Source: Siderastrea siderea | Lineage: Eukaryota > Cnidaria > Anthozoa > Scleractinia > Rhizangiidae | NCBI GenBank assembly: GCA_964030785.1 | Contig: OZ034968.1 | Location: forward strand, 71,401,399 to 71,465,398 | DNA: 64,000 bases | Reading direction: 5' to 3' | Part shown: positions 1-11,473 of the stretch, in pieces | How positions within the stretch are numbered: the stretch's first letter is position 1 | How the letters are laid out: the number at the start of each line of letters is the position of its first letter | The notes under the pieces: model-generated | Seen by the model: the letters and a program-made list of their open reading frames with translations, nothing else | What the model was told of the DNA's origin: nothing | The model's database searches: none | Made by a program: the position numbers and the translations under genes

Positions 1-2
1 CC

Positions 3-254
3 GTTGTTGAACTTTGTGTTGCTACAAACAAGCGAAGAAAGCCATCCATACGCTATAGGGGTCTTGCAAGAGTCAAATGCAGAAGAGCAAGAAAAGGATT
101 CACCATGAAATACAACCTGGACCAGCACTGGTCAGCAGCATTTCACAGAGGCCTGGATGCTTTGCAACTTAATGATGGAACTGATATTTTAAATATTAAC
201 CGTGATGACCAAGCTGGTCGTGGAGTTACTGATGCTAGTATTGCTAAGACTTGA
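3..254 (+). CDS. Unassigned reading frame, open at the window edge
   Basis: An 83-codon frame is open from the window edge and ends in TGA at 252-254. It is rich in basic residues in its first third. I do not recognise it. It lies just upstream of a LINE remnant and may be part of a decayed mobile element or of nothing coding at all. No start codon can be chosen because the frame enters from outside the window. Confidence 0.15.
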   Translation, partial: VVELCVATNKRRKPSIRYRGLARVKCRRARKGFTMKYNLDQHWSAAFHRGLDALQLNDGTDILNINRDDQAGRGVTDASIAKT

Positions 255-688
255 AGAAACATAATCCAAATGTCGAGAGATGCGGCAACAAACATGGAAA
301 CTAACCGCATCTGCCTGCCCAAAATAATAAAATGTTTGTGGTACCTTGCTTGACAAGCAATGTCCAAGGTAGGAGACACCGCGACAATGAGTACAACTAT
401 ATTCAGCTGCTTAAACTAAGAAGGAAGGAAGGTCCAACCTGCTCTTTTGGCTTATGAAATGGCTAGAGAGGAGCAAATATTAATGCATGTCACACGTCGA
501 CAGAAGATCCGAAATGATGGGTGCTGCAAGGTCATTCTATGATACAATTTTGATCAACGCTAAAAAGCATTCTTCGATCTCAGATCTTACCGTACCAAAG
601 AAAAAAAGAGCACCTCAGAGTTTTCAAATTGGAACAGGGGTCCCATCGCATCGTAAGACATCACAGGAACATTACAGACGAATAGACT

Positions 689-2239
689 TTGATACCAGAA
701 GCTGAAGAGGGCCTAAGCATTGAAACCAGACCACCAAGGGAAGAAGAGATCATTGCTGCCGTCAAGCCCCTGAAGAACCACAAGACACCCGGTAAAGACC
801 GCCTCAGTGCCGAGTTGTTCAAGGCTGATGCTGTGACCACTGCAAGCAACCAGCAGCCACTATTCGACACCACATGGGACAGAAAGAAAATTCCTCATGA
901 CTGGAGTCAGGCATCATATCAGTATCCCAAAGAAAGGGGTTCTGTCAGAATGCTGCAACTGGCGCGGCATTACACTGCTCTCCATCCACGCAAGATCCAA
1001 GCGAAAGTGATCATGAGGCGCCTGTCACTGGCAGTGGACCTTAAGCTTCGAGAGGAACAAGCAGGTTTCAGGAGAAGAAGAGGCTGTATCGATCACATTT
1101 TTAGACTGAGAAATATCATTGAACAATGTACCGAGTTGGAGCGATCTCTGTATGTGAACTTTGTAGATTCCGCCAAGGCCTTCGACAGCCTTCATCGGGA
1201 CAGCCTTTGGCGGATTCTAGGAGTGTATGGAATCCCCTCCCACCTCACTGAGATCATCAGAAGTTTCTACCGCAACTTTACCTGTTCTGTTGGTGACGGT
1301 GACATCCTGTTCGAGGTCAAGACTGGTGTCAGGCTGGGGTGTGTTATGTCCACAGTGCTCTTCAACCTTGTTGTAGACTGGATCATCCGGCGCACTTCAG
1401 AGGATCAGAACAGGGGCATCAGATGGATTCCCTTCTCTTACTTAAAAGACCTAGAATATGCTGACGATTGAGCGTTATTATCACACCTCCATTCTCACAT
1501 CCAAGAGAAGACCCGGCGACTTAACATCTTTGTAAAGCAAGTCGGTCTCAACATCAGTAGCAAGAAGACTGAAGTTATGGCACTGAACACCACCAACAGA
1601 AGCCCATTCCAGGTTGAGAATGGAGATCTCCCATCTGCGGACAGGTTCACCTATCTTGGCAGCATCATCAGCAGTGAAGGCAGGGCAGACCTAGACATTC
1701 AGAGCCGTCTCAACAAGGCCAGAAACTCTCTTAACATGATGAGCAAGGTATGGCGCTCCTCCACCTACAGCACTCACACCAAGCTGAAACTCTTCCACAG
1801 CTTTGTCCTCACAACTCTCCTATACGGTTCGGAATGTTGGCGACTGACCAAGAAGGATTTAACAAAGCTATCCGCATTTCACACTAAGAGCCTCCGCCGA
1901 ATTCTACGCATCTTTTGCCCCAAAACCTTTTCAAAGAAAGACCTGCTCGAAAGGTGTGCAACTGAATCCATGGCTACCACCCTAATGAGGAGGCGCTGCA
2001 GGTGGATAGACCATGTCACCTGCCAAGAAGCCTCCATCGCCAAGACTGCCTTGCACTGGACACTACAGGGAAAGCGAAGGAGGGGTCATCCGAAGATCAC
2101 GTGGCGGCGTACAGTAGAGAAAAAAATGCAACAGATGGGAAAGACCTGAAGCAGCATGTCAGTCGTGGTGAAAGACTGGCAGAAGTGGAGGGATCACGTA
2201 CCTGCCCTACACACCACCCGGCGTAATGGACATGAGTGA
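689..2239 (+). pseudogene. LINE reverse transcriptase, two in-frame TGA stops
   Basis: This is a single reading frame through reverse transcriptase and the C-terminal domain of the LINE at 487-2250. Visible RT landmarks are PGKDRL near the start, the catalytic block FVDSAKAFDSL, the GCVMS turn, and the YADD active-site box at about 1457-1468. The frame is broken by TGA at 1469-1471, directly after YADD, and by TGA at 2147-2149. It finally ends at TGA 2237-2239. The C-terminal third has the L-L-Y-G-S-E-C-W and R-R-G-H-P-K blocks usual for this LINE type. In life it would copy LINE RNA at a nicked chromosomal target. This copy should not make a full-length enzyme. Confidence 0.75.
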
Positions 2240-2247
2240 GTGAGTGA
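2234..2247 (+). repeat. GAGT microsatellite tail of the LINE
   Basis: Three and a half copies of GAGT/TGAG overlap the final codons and stop of the LINE frame. The position is right for the 3' terminus of an element that primes from a short tandem tail. The next bases show no LINE homology. Confidence 0.55.
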
Positions 2248-2264
2248 TACTTTGATGTGACTTT

Positions 2265-2740
2265 ATGGTCAATGTACCTAACCTCCGTTTTAATCAAGCA
2301 AGCTTCAATCTATGTTCAGATGGAGTCTCTACGTTTAAGTCTCCAAATAGTCAGGACTGTTCGACAGAGTTGCAGTTTCTTGGCAAGACTACGGAGATAA
2401 TCATCGATGTTAGTGTTGGAGAGTTCAGCTGGAAGCCTTTAAAGTGTTGCTGAAGAATGTACAATTTACCCCTTCCAATGCCATTTTAATTATGATGAAG
2501 GAGTTCCCTGGACCCAAGAACAATATCATCATGACTCTCAAACTTCTCCCTGTGCATCTGGCAACCAGTGCAGCTGGTAAGAGAGCCTTTTCTGCTCTTC
2601 GAAGACTAAGAAAACGTGACCTTGCTCGACAGTGACACAAACAAGGTTCAGCAATCTGACAATATTAAACACTTACAAACACAGAACATACTTTGCCTCA
2701 TAGCTAATGCCAATGAAATTGTAGCTTGAAACCCGGTGGC
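2265..2740 (+). pseudogene. hAT transposase C-terminal fragment
   Basis: The frame at 2444-2635 contains a run beginning LPVHLATSAAGKRAFSALRR, which resembles the hAT C-terminal dimerisation domain (S/N-A-x-x-E-R-x-F-S-A-L-R-R in the family). The usual glutamate is replaced by lysine, so the copy is decayed. A separate upstream frame (2265-2453) may be part of the same remnant. No inverted repeats or target duplication were found. It is unrelated in sequence to the better preserved hAT at 4336-7397. Confidence 0.5.
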
Positions 2741-3059
2741 GCATGGCAAACTGTAGAAATAATGCACCAGAGAAGTCAACGACACCAGTGAAAGACGCCG
2801 TTCAAACAAATGAAATAAGCTTCCAGTCAAAGCGCTCGACAGTTTGGTTGCCGAATATAAGCCTTTAGCCAAGTCGTGTAATTTTGCGATCGTCTTAGTT
2901 ATGTTCTCATTCGTGATCGTATCCCCCTTGGGATCAAAACCAAGCACACTACCAACAAGGTTCGTATTGTATAGGTTCATGTCGCAGTGGAGAGACTCCG
3001 GCATACATCTATGCAGCAGTCGTTATAAGAGAGCCTCTGGACAACATGATAACCAAGTG

Positions 3060-4020
3060 AAGACAAGACAAACAAACCAGAAGGCTCGACAGCAGAATCC
3101 ACCTTGCAAAGGAAGACCTGTCCTACGTGGGGAAGACTTGCAAACGATGCAAAGAACAGAACGATTTTGGCCAGAAGTGCAAAAAAAGCATCAGTTTACA
3201 GCATCAAATGCAAAAACGAGTAAGCTTGAAGCGTTGTCAGGGTAGAAGTTTTATAAGACAAAGCAGGGTTTACCAAGATGTTGGTATGGCCGACCAAAAA
3301 CAGCCAATTTTCAAGCAGGAGGCAAGTACGGACAGTTTAAGGGGTGAGGATTTCACCCCGTGTTCCAAAGCAATGGTGACATGGAATAGCACCAAGGTTA
3401 AAACCAGTGCACTTCCTGTAGTGAAACTCAAAAACAACGAGCGAGGTTAGAATGTCTGGTCGTCCAAGAAAATCTCACATCTTTACTCGGTTTGAATTCA
3501 ACTGAGAACACTAAGCTTCTAACTGTTTACAAGGAGAATTTCGTGAACGTTACTGAGAATACCAACAATGTTTACTTGGAAGTCAAGTACACGGATGTTT
3601 TCGACAAAACGCTGGGAACACTTCCAGGAAAAGTTTATCTCTTAGTGGATTACAACTGCTAACCTATTATTCTTCAGAAAGAAAAGAACTTATATGTGCG
3701 GGAGACGTTAAAAAGGGAAGTTAAACGGCTTTGTTTGTTTGCCCCCGGTGATGAACCGAGTGAGATTGCTGCTGCTGTTCTGAAAGCTAGTGAGTTGCGT
3801 GTTTGTATTGATCCAAAACCCTCAATGCTACTTTGAAGAGGGAAGTTACCAAATTCCTGTGAACTTTGATTCGGTTGCCTGATTTCGCAGATGCTCCAGC
3901 GTTATAAAAAGTCGACTTGGCATCGGCTTTTTGGCAACGGAGTCGAGCATCCTCACAACTTTCGCTACACGAAATGGGCAATATTGCTGGCCCGTTTGAC
4001 CTTACATGTCAGTGTTTGGA
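3060..4020 (+). pseudogene. Ty3/gypsy-type gag-pol remnant
   Basis: Several short frames in different registers line up with the order expected of a Ty3-type element. There is a zinc-knuckle-like C-x2-C cluster around 3130-3190. A piece around 3540-3640 reads like the segment before reverse transcriptase (Y-T-D-V-F-D-K-T-L-G-T-L-P-G), and basic or proline-rich stretches follow. Stops and frameshifts interrupt it repeatedly. No LTRs were recognised. It directly abuts the start of BEL-1, but which inserted into which cannot be told here. Confidence 0.5.
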
Positions 4021-4062
4021 GTGACAAAACCAGCAGAGCTTTAAGGGAAACTGGATCTCGTT

Positions 4063-4335
4063 ATGTGCAAATTGATCTCACCGGACGAGTTGCACCTTGT
4101 CTACATCATCCGCGATATCGCTAAACTGAAAGTAAAGCAACTAATGGAGAAAGCTGAATTGGAGGCTAAGATTGCAGCACAGAAAGCTCAACTCGATGCA
4201 CAATTGGCAATCAAGGAAACAGAGCAGGAAGCTGATATGAAGCAAAAAGAGGCATTGCTTCTAAAGGAAGAGGTGGAGGAGAACGACACTGTTGAAAGCT
4301 TGACTCGATACCAAATCAGAACACAACGTGAACAT
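4063..4335 (+). pseudogene. BEL/Pao element BEL-1, start of gag (coiled coil)
   Basis: The frame beginning at ATG 4063 encodes about 90 residues of charged, heptad-like sequence (repeated K-A-E-L-E-A, A-Q-L-A-I-K), the usual coiled-coil opening of BEL/Pao Gag. It is cut at 4335/4336 by the hAT insertion. Gag-like coding resumes at 7406, after the second copy of the target duplication. The 5' LTR was not located. Because upstream DNA is Ty3-like, the left end of BEL-1 is uncertain. Confidence 0.5.
4328..4335. repeat. 8-bp target site duplication of the hAT, left copy
   Basis: GTGAACAT occurs immediately before the element (4328-4335) and immediately after it (7398-7405), with no mismatch. Eight base pairs is the diagnostic duplication length of hAT transposons. 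Confidence 0.9.
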
Positions 4336-4349
4336 TAGAGGTGTAATGA

Positions 4350-4470
4350 TACATCGAAATATCGATGTATCGCGATAGCGAGTGTCCCGATAGCGACGCA
4401 TCGATTGCAAATCCAACTATCGATAACAATTGCGATAGTTTCGACAACTATCGATAGTTTCGATAGTTTT
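4350..4470. repeat. Left subterminal repeat cluster of the hAT
   Basis: Short repeats built on ATCGAT and CGATAG recur many times within about 120 bp of the left end. A comparable cluster of CTATCGCAATAG-type repeats lies at 7280-7390 near the right end. In hAT elements such subterminal motifs are bound by the BED-finger transposase; that role is inferred here. Confidence 0.6.
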
Positions 4471-4722
4471 TGAATAAATTAAAATAGTCCACTGTAGCCT
4501 TCTTCTTTAACAGAGAAACACGTCAAAATCCATGTTTGCTGCTTGTTTGCGCTGTCACAACAAAAGGAGCACGAAATATATAAAATTTAAACTTCTCCGC
4601 CATGTTTGTCTTGAAGAAAACAAGATGCTGTACCCCCTCTAGGATAATTGACTGCTTAAATGACGTCATTCTCCTATTTCCTAAAGGGGGTACAGAGCAA
4701 TGATTGTTGCTGTTCAACAAAG

Positions 4723-6864
4723 ATGGCGGATAAGAGCCAACCGGAGTGTTTTGAAATCGTTCCTAACAGAAAGGGAAAGGCAAACATATGGGAACATTTC
4801 GGGTTTATAAAGGAGCCTGACAAGCCCCTTGATAAAACCAGAGTTGGATGCAAGTTGTGCAGAATGGTACTCAAGTATTGCGGAAACACTACAAATCTAA
4901 CTGACCACGTGCGACGGAAACACGCAACGTATTTGCAGCAGCCATCGACTGATTCGACTTTAGCAGAGTCTACAAAGTCAGATACTCCAGTGATAGTAAA
5001 GCAGTGTACACATTCCAGTCAGCAGTCTCTATCGACATTATTCGCTGCAAAATTACCCCACAGTTCAAACAGAGCAAAGAGCATTACTGGTGCGATACTC
5101 CAGTTTATCGTGAAGGATCTGCGGCCCTTTAGTGTTGTTGAAAATGCTGGATTTAAGAACCTATTGGCCGTTCTTGAACCGAGGTACAAAGTACCTTCAA
5201 GACAGCATTTCTCTGACAAGGCGTTACCAGCACTATATGAACAAAAGAAAATTGAAGTGAAAAAAGACCTTGCTGAAGCCTCCGCAGTGGCGCTGACAAC
5301 TGATGGATGGACCAGTCGGGCAACCGAATCATACATAACAATCACCTCTTGCCACATTGATAGGGAGTGGAAGATGCGGAATTACGTGTTGCAGGTATAG
5401 ATTATTCGTTATAATGATCAGAAATTCTCTAATTTTGTCACATGACCACATTATCAATTTATCACGCTGAGGTGAATCATTTTATGTTGTTTCTCTTAAT
5501 CTTATACTCTGTTGTTGTTGTTTTTTTAGACAAGGTCCCTGCCAGAAAGTCACACTGGTATTAACATAGCTGGTGTATTGAGGGAAGCAGTAAATGAGTC
5601 GGGTCTTCCTCCTGATCCACCACTTGTAAGTGACAATGCTTCAAACATGACAGTTGCAGCTGAAGAGTTTGGATCTTCATTACATGTTGGCTGTTTAGCT
5701 CATACCTTGAATCTTGCTTGTGGAAAAGCTTTGAAAATTACCTCTGTGAGTCATCTCCTAGCCAGAATGAGACGAGTAGTGGCCTATTTTCACAGGAGCA
5801 CTGTTGCAAATGCAATTCTCAAAGATAAGCAGAAATTGTTACAATTACCAGAACACAAGTTATTGATAGATGTGGCAACGAGGTGGAATTCAGCACTTGA
5901 CATGATAAGCAGGTAGCTGGAACAGCAGCCTGCAATTTATGCAGCTCTTACATCAAAGGAACTCCGTGGAAGGGAAAAAGATCTTGGTACTCTGTCAGAA
6001 AGAGACATTGCATCTGCTGAGGAGTTGGTTCTTGTTCTAACACCACTTAAAATTGCAACAACAGCATTGTGTGAGGAAAGTGTCCCAACCTTATCAATGA
6101 TTATGCCTCTGCAACACCGATTGCTGAATTACATAATGAAGGAGAACGATGATGATCCACCATTAATAAAGCAAGTGAAGAAAGCAGTCGTGGAAGATTT
6201 ATCCACCAGATACCAGGATATTTGTACCAGAAAAGCTCTGACAGTGGCAACCCTTCTTGACCCACGCTTCAAGTCAACACCATTTCTATCTGATAAAGAT
6301 AGATTAGATGCATACCATGAACTAACTGTACAAGCAGTTTTCTCTCTAAATGCTTGTAAGTTGAAAGAAACACCAGATCCACAAGTACCACACACAACAG
6401 CAGAGCCAGAGCCTCCAGCACTGCCATCTTTCCCTGATGACGATGAGATTGATGACCTACATGTTCCCAGTCCTGCTAAGAAAATGAGACAGGAAACTGA
6501 GAAATCGGATGCTGGTAAGCCAAGTCACCCAAGTGCAATGTCATGTCTCTTTGGAGATACTTACCAAATAAGTGTACAAGAACCAAAGTCACATCAGGAC
6601 TTATGTGAAGCAGAGATTTCTCAGTACAAGAAGGAGCCACCAATAAATGCTTCAGAAAATCCCCTCACCTGGTGGAGTCACCACAGTGATAGATACCCCT
6701 CATTATCTACAATGGCAAAGAAGTACCTCTGCATCCCTGCTACTTCAGTACCCGCAGAGAGAGTGTTTTCAACAGCAGGTGATGTAGTCACTGCCCAAAG
6801 ATCTCAATTGAAATCAGAACATGTTGATAGGTTAATTTTTCTCAAGAAGAATTGGAAGCCTTAA
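4723..6864 (+). pseudogene. hAT transposase (ZBED-like), one intron, one nonsense codon
   Basis: Exon 1 (4723-5394) starts at ATG 4723. It encodes an N-terminal BED-type zinc finger (W-E-H-F-G-F, C-K-L-C near residue 50, H-V-R-R-K-H) and the start of the RNase H-like fold (TTDGWTSRA). A 135-bp GT-AG intron (5395-5529) joins in phase 0 to exon 2 (5530-6864). Exon 2 has the D-N-A-S-N-M and CLAHTLNL blocks, the D-V-A-T-R-W-N-S block, and a C-terminal hAT dimerisation domain ending near P-A-E-R-V-F-S-T-A-G. The sole interruption is TAG at 5914-5916 in exon 2. About 660 residues is a normal ZBED-hAT length. As read, it would yield a truncated protein lacking the dimerisation domain. Confidence 0.88.
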
Positions 6865-7405
6865 ACACGGACTGAATGTTGCATCGACTACAGTAGTGTA
6901 TGTGTATGGATGTTTTTAGTTTCCTTGAAATTCAATTTCCATTACATCTGTTAGTGTAATTTCGATACAAAAACTCACTAATAGTGACTTGTAATAATCA
7001 TAATACAATGATTTGCTTGACATGTTGCCGTTGGGAAAAAATGATGAACACTGTTACTGTTCAAAGACAACCAGAAAAAAGTGAAACCTGGTTATAAATC
7101 TTATAACATTTCTCAGTTCTCTGTTATTCTGTAATATATGTTTGAGTTGCAATTAAAACTAACACATTACAAAAACAGTGGTTTTTACAAATTTATTTCT
7201 CAATTTAATTGGGGAGGTTGGTGGTGTTAAATATAACATACACTTTAGCTACTACTGTTGAGTGATTTAAAAATTCTGACCAATACTATCGCAATAGTAT
7301 CGCAATAGTGTCCCTACTATCGCAATACTATTGCAATAGTGTTTCAACTATCGCAATACTATTGCAATAGTCAAAATGACCTCAATAGTCACCTCTAGTG
7401 AACAT

Positions 7406-8290
7406 TGAGCCAACGTCCCAAGTCAAGGAAGAAGACACCCCCAAAAGGACACTAGGCTCACAACACAGAAAGTAAAGGAGTGGTTGGCAAAAGTGAATCC
7501 CAAAGAAGACCCAGATATATTGAAAGAGAAAGACACTCCTAAAGCTACTGAAGACAAAGAAATGGTGTTGGATACGACAAAGTTAGGCTTCTCAAGGTCA
7601 GCATTGGCATCTTCCCTTCCCAAATGTAACCTACCTGTATTTGATGGAGATCCCTGTAATTGGCCAAACTGGTATGGAGATGTTTTTCGATGGGACAATG
7701 TATGGCGAGGCTATCAAGGACTTGACTAATCGGTTTGAAAACCCAACACTCATCTCAAAGTCCCTGATAAGCAAGCTTCTGGAAATGCCGGCACTTCAAG
7801 ATGAGAACACTCTGAGGTCATTTGTTGACAACTTGCACAACATTGTGAGGACATTGAAGACCTATGGTCATGGAGCAGACTTACAAGCAGCCGCCAACAC
7901 GCAGCAGGTCATTAGAAGACTACCCCTTGCAGTTGCTGAAAGGTGGAGCAGACGAAAGCTAGAGTTACAACCGAAAGAAGTTGATCTTACCGACCTGGAT
8001 GTGGCTGGAAACAGAGGTTCAAGTGAAAGAGATGGCCTTTGGTCGTGCCAGTGCAACAGAACACCCCAAACAAGACAGTGGGAAGTCCAAACCAAATACA
8101 AGCAGATCAAAGTGGTTTAAGAAACAGAGACGTGCAGAACAAGACGTTCACAACATCAGGAGCAAAAACAGTGTCCTGTCTGCAAAGGAGAGCATGGAGT
8201 GACGTCATGTGAAACTTGGAAGAAAGCAGCAGTAAACGAAGAAGTTTGGCTTATGCTTTTGCTGCGTTAAGAAGAGTCAGCGGCTTGGAC
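7406..8290 (+). pseudogene. BEL-1 gag core (DUF1759-like)
   Basis: Frames at 7484-7729 and 7641-8120 overlap and together cover a Gag core. They include the conserved LPVFDGDPCNWP-type entry, A-I-K-D-L-T-N-R-F-E-N-P, and the H-N-I-V-R-T-L-K helix. The register changes between about 7690 and 7730. A basic segment and scattered Cys residues at 8100-8290 may be the remains of a zinc knuckle. The product would be the structural protein of the retrotransposon particle. Several breaks make it non-functional. Confidence 0.7.
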
Positions 8291-8298
8291 GTTGTTCA

Positions 8299-8682
8299 GT
8301 GAAAGGGACATGTCCAGTGGAAGGATGTGAGCGGAGACACCACCCACAACTACATGCAGCTATAGGAACACCGAACTTAAACCCGGCAGTTGAGACAATT
8401 TCACCCCTTGCAAGCTGTTGTAGAAGAAACCCAGCAACGGGAACGCCCACAACCTACGCAAGGTGTAGAGTGATCGAGGACCCCTCAAGCGTGCAACACC
8501 CTGGAAAGGTAGCCCTGCAGATGGTACCTGTAATCCTGGAAGGGAGAAACGGAATCAAGATTAAAGCAAATGCCTTCCTTGACGGAGGTTCTGGTTCATC
8601 ATACCTCAAGGAGGAAATAGCGGACATATTGGGTCTGGAAGCTGAACATCGACCACTTCCCCGTATCAGTCTTTGGAGCTAA
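8299..8682 (+). pseudogene. BEL-1 aspartic protease region
   Basis: The frame opens with a C-P-V-E-G-C-E-R-R-H-H zinc-knuckle-like segment and continues to an aspartic protease active site read as FLDGGSGSSYL (the family pattern is D-S/G-G-S). It ends at a stop within the protease fold; the next register (8733 onward) picks up the homology. In intact elements this protease processes Gag-Pol. Confidence 0.7.
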
Positions 8683-8732
8683 CTCAGTTGTTATGGAAAG
8701 TAAAACTGTGACTGTGCACCTAGAGAGTATGG

Positions 8733-9287
8733 ATGGTAGCACTAAGAGAGGTTTTTTTGTGGACCACCCCGAGCATATGTGAGATGAAAGCATTAGACTG
8801 GTCCCGTCGTGCAAGAAGTCTAAATCATCTTTGTGATCTAGTGATTCCAAAGCCAGTTGCGCATGGAGAGGTTGACTTACTCATTGGGGGTGATTATTAT
8901 GAGGAACTACTTCTTCCACTTGAACACCGCCTCAGGAAACCAGGGGACCCTGCAGGTGTAAGGACACTGCTTGGATGGACAGTTGTCGGACATGTGCCAG
9001 TGGAAGAAAACGGGCGTCAGGTCGCCAGCCATGCCTTCACGTTCCATGCAAATCCCACTCCAGAAATGAGAGCTGATGAACTTATGCGGAGAATGTGGGA
9101 TGAAAAACTTATAGGCATCACAGACCAGAACAAGCATTTGACAACAGAAGAAATGCTTCCTGCACGAAAGGTAGCCAAGTCAAGACGCTACACTGATGGA
9201 CGATATGAAGTGCCAATACCATGGATAGATGATGAACCACCGCTGCATTACAACAAGAAGGGTGCTGAAGACCAACCACTCTCTTGA
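8733..9287 (+). pseudogene. BEL-1 protease-RT linker
   Basis: The frame contains the D-L-L-I-G-G-D-Y-Y block, followed by a G-W-T-V-V-G-H turn, both characteristic of the region joining protease to reverse transcriptase in BEL/Pao pol. It ends at a stop near 9285. The RT homology restarts in another register at 9429. Confidence 0.7.
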
Positions 9288-9428
9288 AAAACACCTTCAG
9301 CGAAGGCCAAATGTCGTTGAAAAGTACTGAAAAGTGATGGAAGCAAATGAAGCCAATTGTTACATACGGAAATTGGAGCCAGAAGAAATTGATGATGGCC
9401 GAGTTGGTACCTACCCCATTTTCCTGTT

Positions 9429-10160
9429 GTGAGAAAGAAAAAAGAGACTACCAAAGTCAGGATAGTCTACGAGTTAGCGGCAAGACACGGAGGAGTAAGC
9501 CTTAATGATACCATGTTGCCCGGAACAAGACTGCAGCAGGACGTATTTGATGTGTTACTGCGCTTCCGCGGTAATCCTGTTGCTCTAGTAGCTGATCTGA
9601 CAGAGAAGTTCTCACAAGTCGTTATGGCAAAGGAGGACAGGAGATACCACCGTTTCCTGTGGAGAGGATTGGATCTTACAAGACCCCCTGAGGTCTACGA
9701 AGCGATGAGACTGATGTTTGGTGATCGCGCATCGCACTACCTGGCTTCGTATATTGTACAACAGCATGCAGAAGATAATGCAGATGACTACCCGTTAGCA
9801 GTCGCCATCATCCTTCTACAGGTATATATGGATGACATCATGACTTCCTTGGAGACAGATGATGAAGGGGTAAAGGCTTGTGACCAACTCATTCAGTTGC
9901 TTGACAAAGCAGGCTTCAAATACGGCGTTGGTGCAGTAACAAGCCTAAACTGCTGGAAGGTGTGCCGTTGGAAGATCGGGTGGCAAATGTTAACATTGAG
10001 GAATCTGAGCTACCTTGTATGAAAGCTTTAGGAGTCCAGTCAAATGCTGAAACGCACATGTTAACCGTCAAGTTGAACCCACCACAGGACATTGTGTACA
10101 CAAAGCGAGTGTTCTGAAGAAACTTGCAACGCTATTTGACCCACTGCAAATGTTGGCATC
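9429..10160 (+). pseudogene. BEL-1 reverse transcriptase
   Basis: The frame reads the BEL RT fingers and palm: K-V-R-I-V-Y-E, SLNDTMLPG, V-A-L-V-A-D-L-T-E-K-F, and the active-site box VYMDDIM around 9826-9846. The normal R-L-F-D-C-S block is diverged. After about 9950 the register slips, and the thumb and connection continue in broken frames until the insertion at 10178. Confidence 0.8.
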
Positions 10161-10177
10161 ATTTACAATCAGAGCTA

Positions 10178-10452
10178 CAATCCTGGCCAATTGGTTAAGG
10201 GACACTTGGCTTTTTCTTAACCTTTTTGTGAGCAATTTGAAAATAGGCGATAACATAAACCCCTCAAAAGCATTTTACAAAGTTCTTTCCCCCGCTCCCC
10301 CTAAACAACGTTGAAGTACAGAAACTGTACAAGATACCCGGGATGTGTTGGACTCTGGACAGTCAACATTGTTTAGGGGGGAGGGGGAGAAGACATTATT
10401 GACGTGTTACTAAAAATTTGGTTTAGTGTCCCAAACGTTCTGGCCACGATTG
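10178..10452. mobile_element. 275-bp TIR element (MITE), left copy
   Basis: It starts CAATCCTGGCC and ends GGCCACGATTG, inverted ends with one mismatch. Similarity continues imperfectly inward, including GGGACACT near each end. An inner foldback pairs CCCCCTAAACAA with a TTGTTTAGGGGGG stretch. The left flank is TA and the right flank is TCCGA. TA targets and CAATC ends suggest a Tc1/mariner-type non-autonomous element. No coding capacity. Confidence 0.75.
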
Positions 10453-11331
10453 TCCGAACAGGATAACCTCTACCTTGAAATGACGTATAGCTTTCGGTCC
10501 TTTTCCTTTCGAAATAGTAGTCTGGGTTAACTCAAAGCTGGAAAAACGTTTCTGAAGCGAGAACATTTTATCGAGTAGAATTTAACGTTAGGAAATGGAT
10601 GTTGTAAGAGCTTTTCATAAGGATTGAGTGAGACGCTTGAACGCAATGTTTGCGTTTGTAGGACTACAGCTTTAAAAGGAGAAAAATGGTTAGGAAATGG
10701 AAGAAATATAACTGTTAATGGTCTGCACTTAAAGCAGATAACTGGCTCAAGTTTGATGATTCTAGCACAGGAAGACCACGATTGAGTAGATTTAGTGTGT
10801 GTTACTGCAGAACAATTGTGTGACTTTGTATTGCGTAACTTTGTATTCCAAACTGCGGTGGTCTGGACCGAGTGCTGGGTCCCGGATGACCACGCTAGTT
10901 TTCGCTTGACTAAGTGAACATTTTGGTGTTAGATTTCTACGGTCGAAGAGTTTAGTTTATGTTATAATTTACGGTTTTACGGCTTAACGGACATAATCAC
11001 GGCTTCAAGGACTCTAAGGTGTTGTCAAGGTTGTAAGGACACATGTAAGTTTTTTGCCCGGTTGTAATGATTCGTTTTCCTGTAATTTCTGTTGTAATAA
11101 TTCGACACTCCACCTGCCGTTGTAATTCTGGTTCTTTGTTTCCTTTGTATTTTAGTTTTCGTTACCACAATCACACGTATTTGTCACATATGTATGCACA
11201 TGAGTGGAATGTTATGGTTGAACAAACATTGTGCATAATGACTCCGTGAATAAAGTGGATTCCATTTGTCATTGAACGTCTTGGTCCGTTTCCTCGCAGC
11301 GAAGGCGGTCCTGTGACCATAATTCGTAACA
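10451..11331 (+). promoter_or_regulatory. Possible 5' LTR of BEL-2
   Basis: The stretch starts TGTCCG and ends GTAACA, matching the TG...CA rule. It carries an AATAAA signal at 11249-11254 and lies directly upstream of the BEL-2 leader and gag. No second copy was found at the other side of BEL-2, whose 3' part is missing, so the LTR call rests on position and end bases only. Confidence 0.35.
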
Positions 11332-11473
11332 AAAAATCTTCACACTAACGTTCGACGTACTTCAAAGGAGTTGTTTACAGGATCTACATTAATCGTCTTT
11401 GGATTTTGTTTCTATTTGTGGTGGAAATTCGCTCTCTAAATCGCCTAGAACGGGAAATTGATTCTTCGCATGC

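Larger units (their letters stand above)
487..2250 (+). mobile_element. RTE-like non-LTR retrotransposon (LINE) remnant
   Basis: The block carries reverse transcriptase and the C-terminal domain of a LINE whose encoded protein ends in a short R-R-N-G-H-E motif. The stop codon is followed at once by a GAGT tandem tail (2234-2247), typical of LINEs that end in short microsatellite repeats rather than poly(A). The endonuclease part is missing, so the copy is 5' truncated or rearranged. The 487-705 frame is one register away from the main frame, which implies an indel near 690. The clade is assigned from recollection of related invertebrate proteins (often mislabelled craniofacial development protein 2) and is not certain. 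Confidence 0.75.
4336..7397 (+). mobile_element. hAT transposon, ZBED-like, inserted in BEL-1
   Basis: The element is 3,062 bp long. It starts TAGAGGTG and ends CACCTCTA, perfect inverted ends, and is flanked by the identical 8-bp duplication GTGAACAT. Both subterminal regions (about 4350-4470 and 7280-7390) are packed with short CTATCG/CGATAG-type repeats, which are likely transposase binding sites. The inside encodes a BED-finger hAT transposase in two exons. The perfect duplication suggests an insertion young relative to its decayed BEL host. Confidence 0.92.
7398..10177 (+). mobile_element. BEL/Pao element BEL-1, middle part (gag, protease, RT)
   Basis: After the right hAT duplication the BEL-1 sequence resumes. 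In order there are Gag core, a Cys-His region, aspartic protease and reverse transcriptase, spread over all three frames by indels. It stops abruptly at 10177, where a 275-bp TIR element and then an 11-kb insert begin. The rest of BEL-1 pol resumes at 21198. Confidence 0.85.

Noticed and set aside
2648..3004. 118-codon minus-strand frame
   Set aside because: It lies across hAT and Ty3 debris read on the plus strand, shows no recognised motif and has no splice context. Most likely a shadow.
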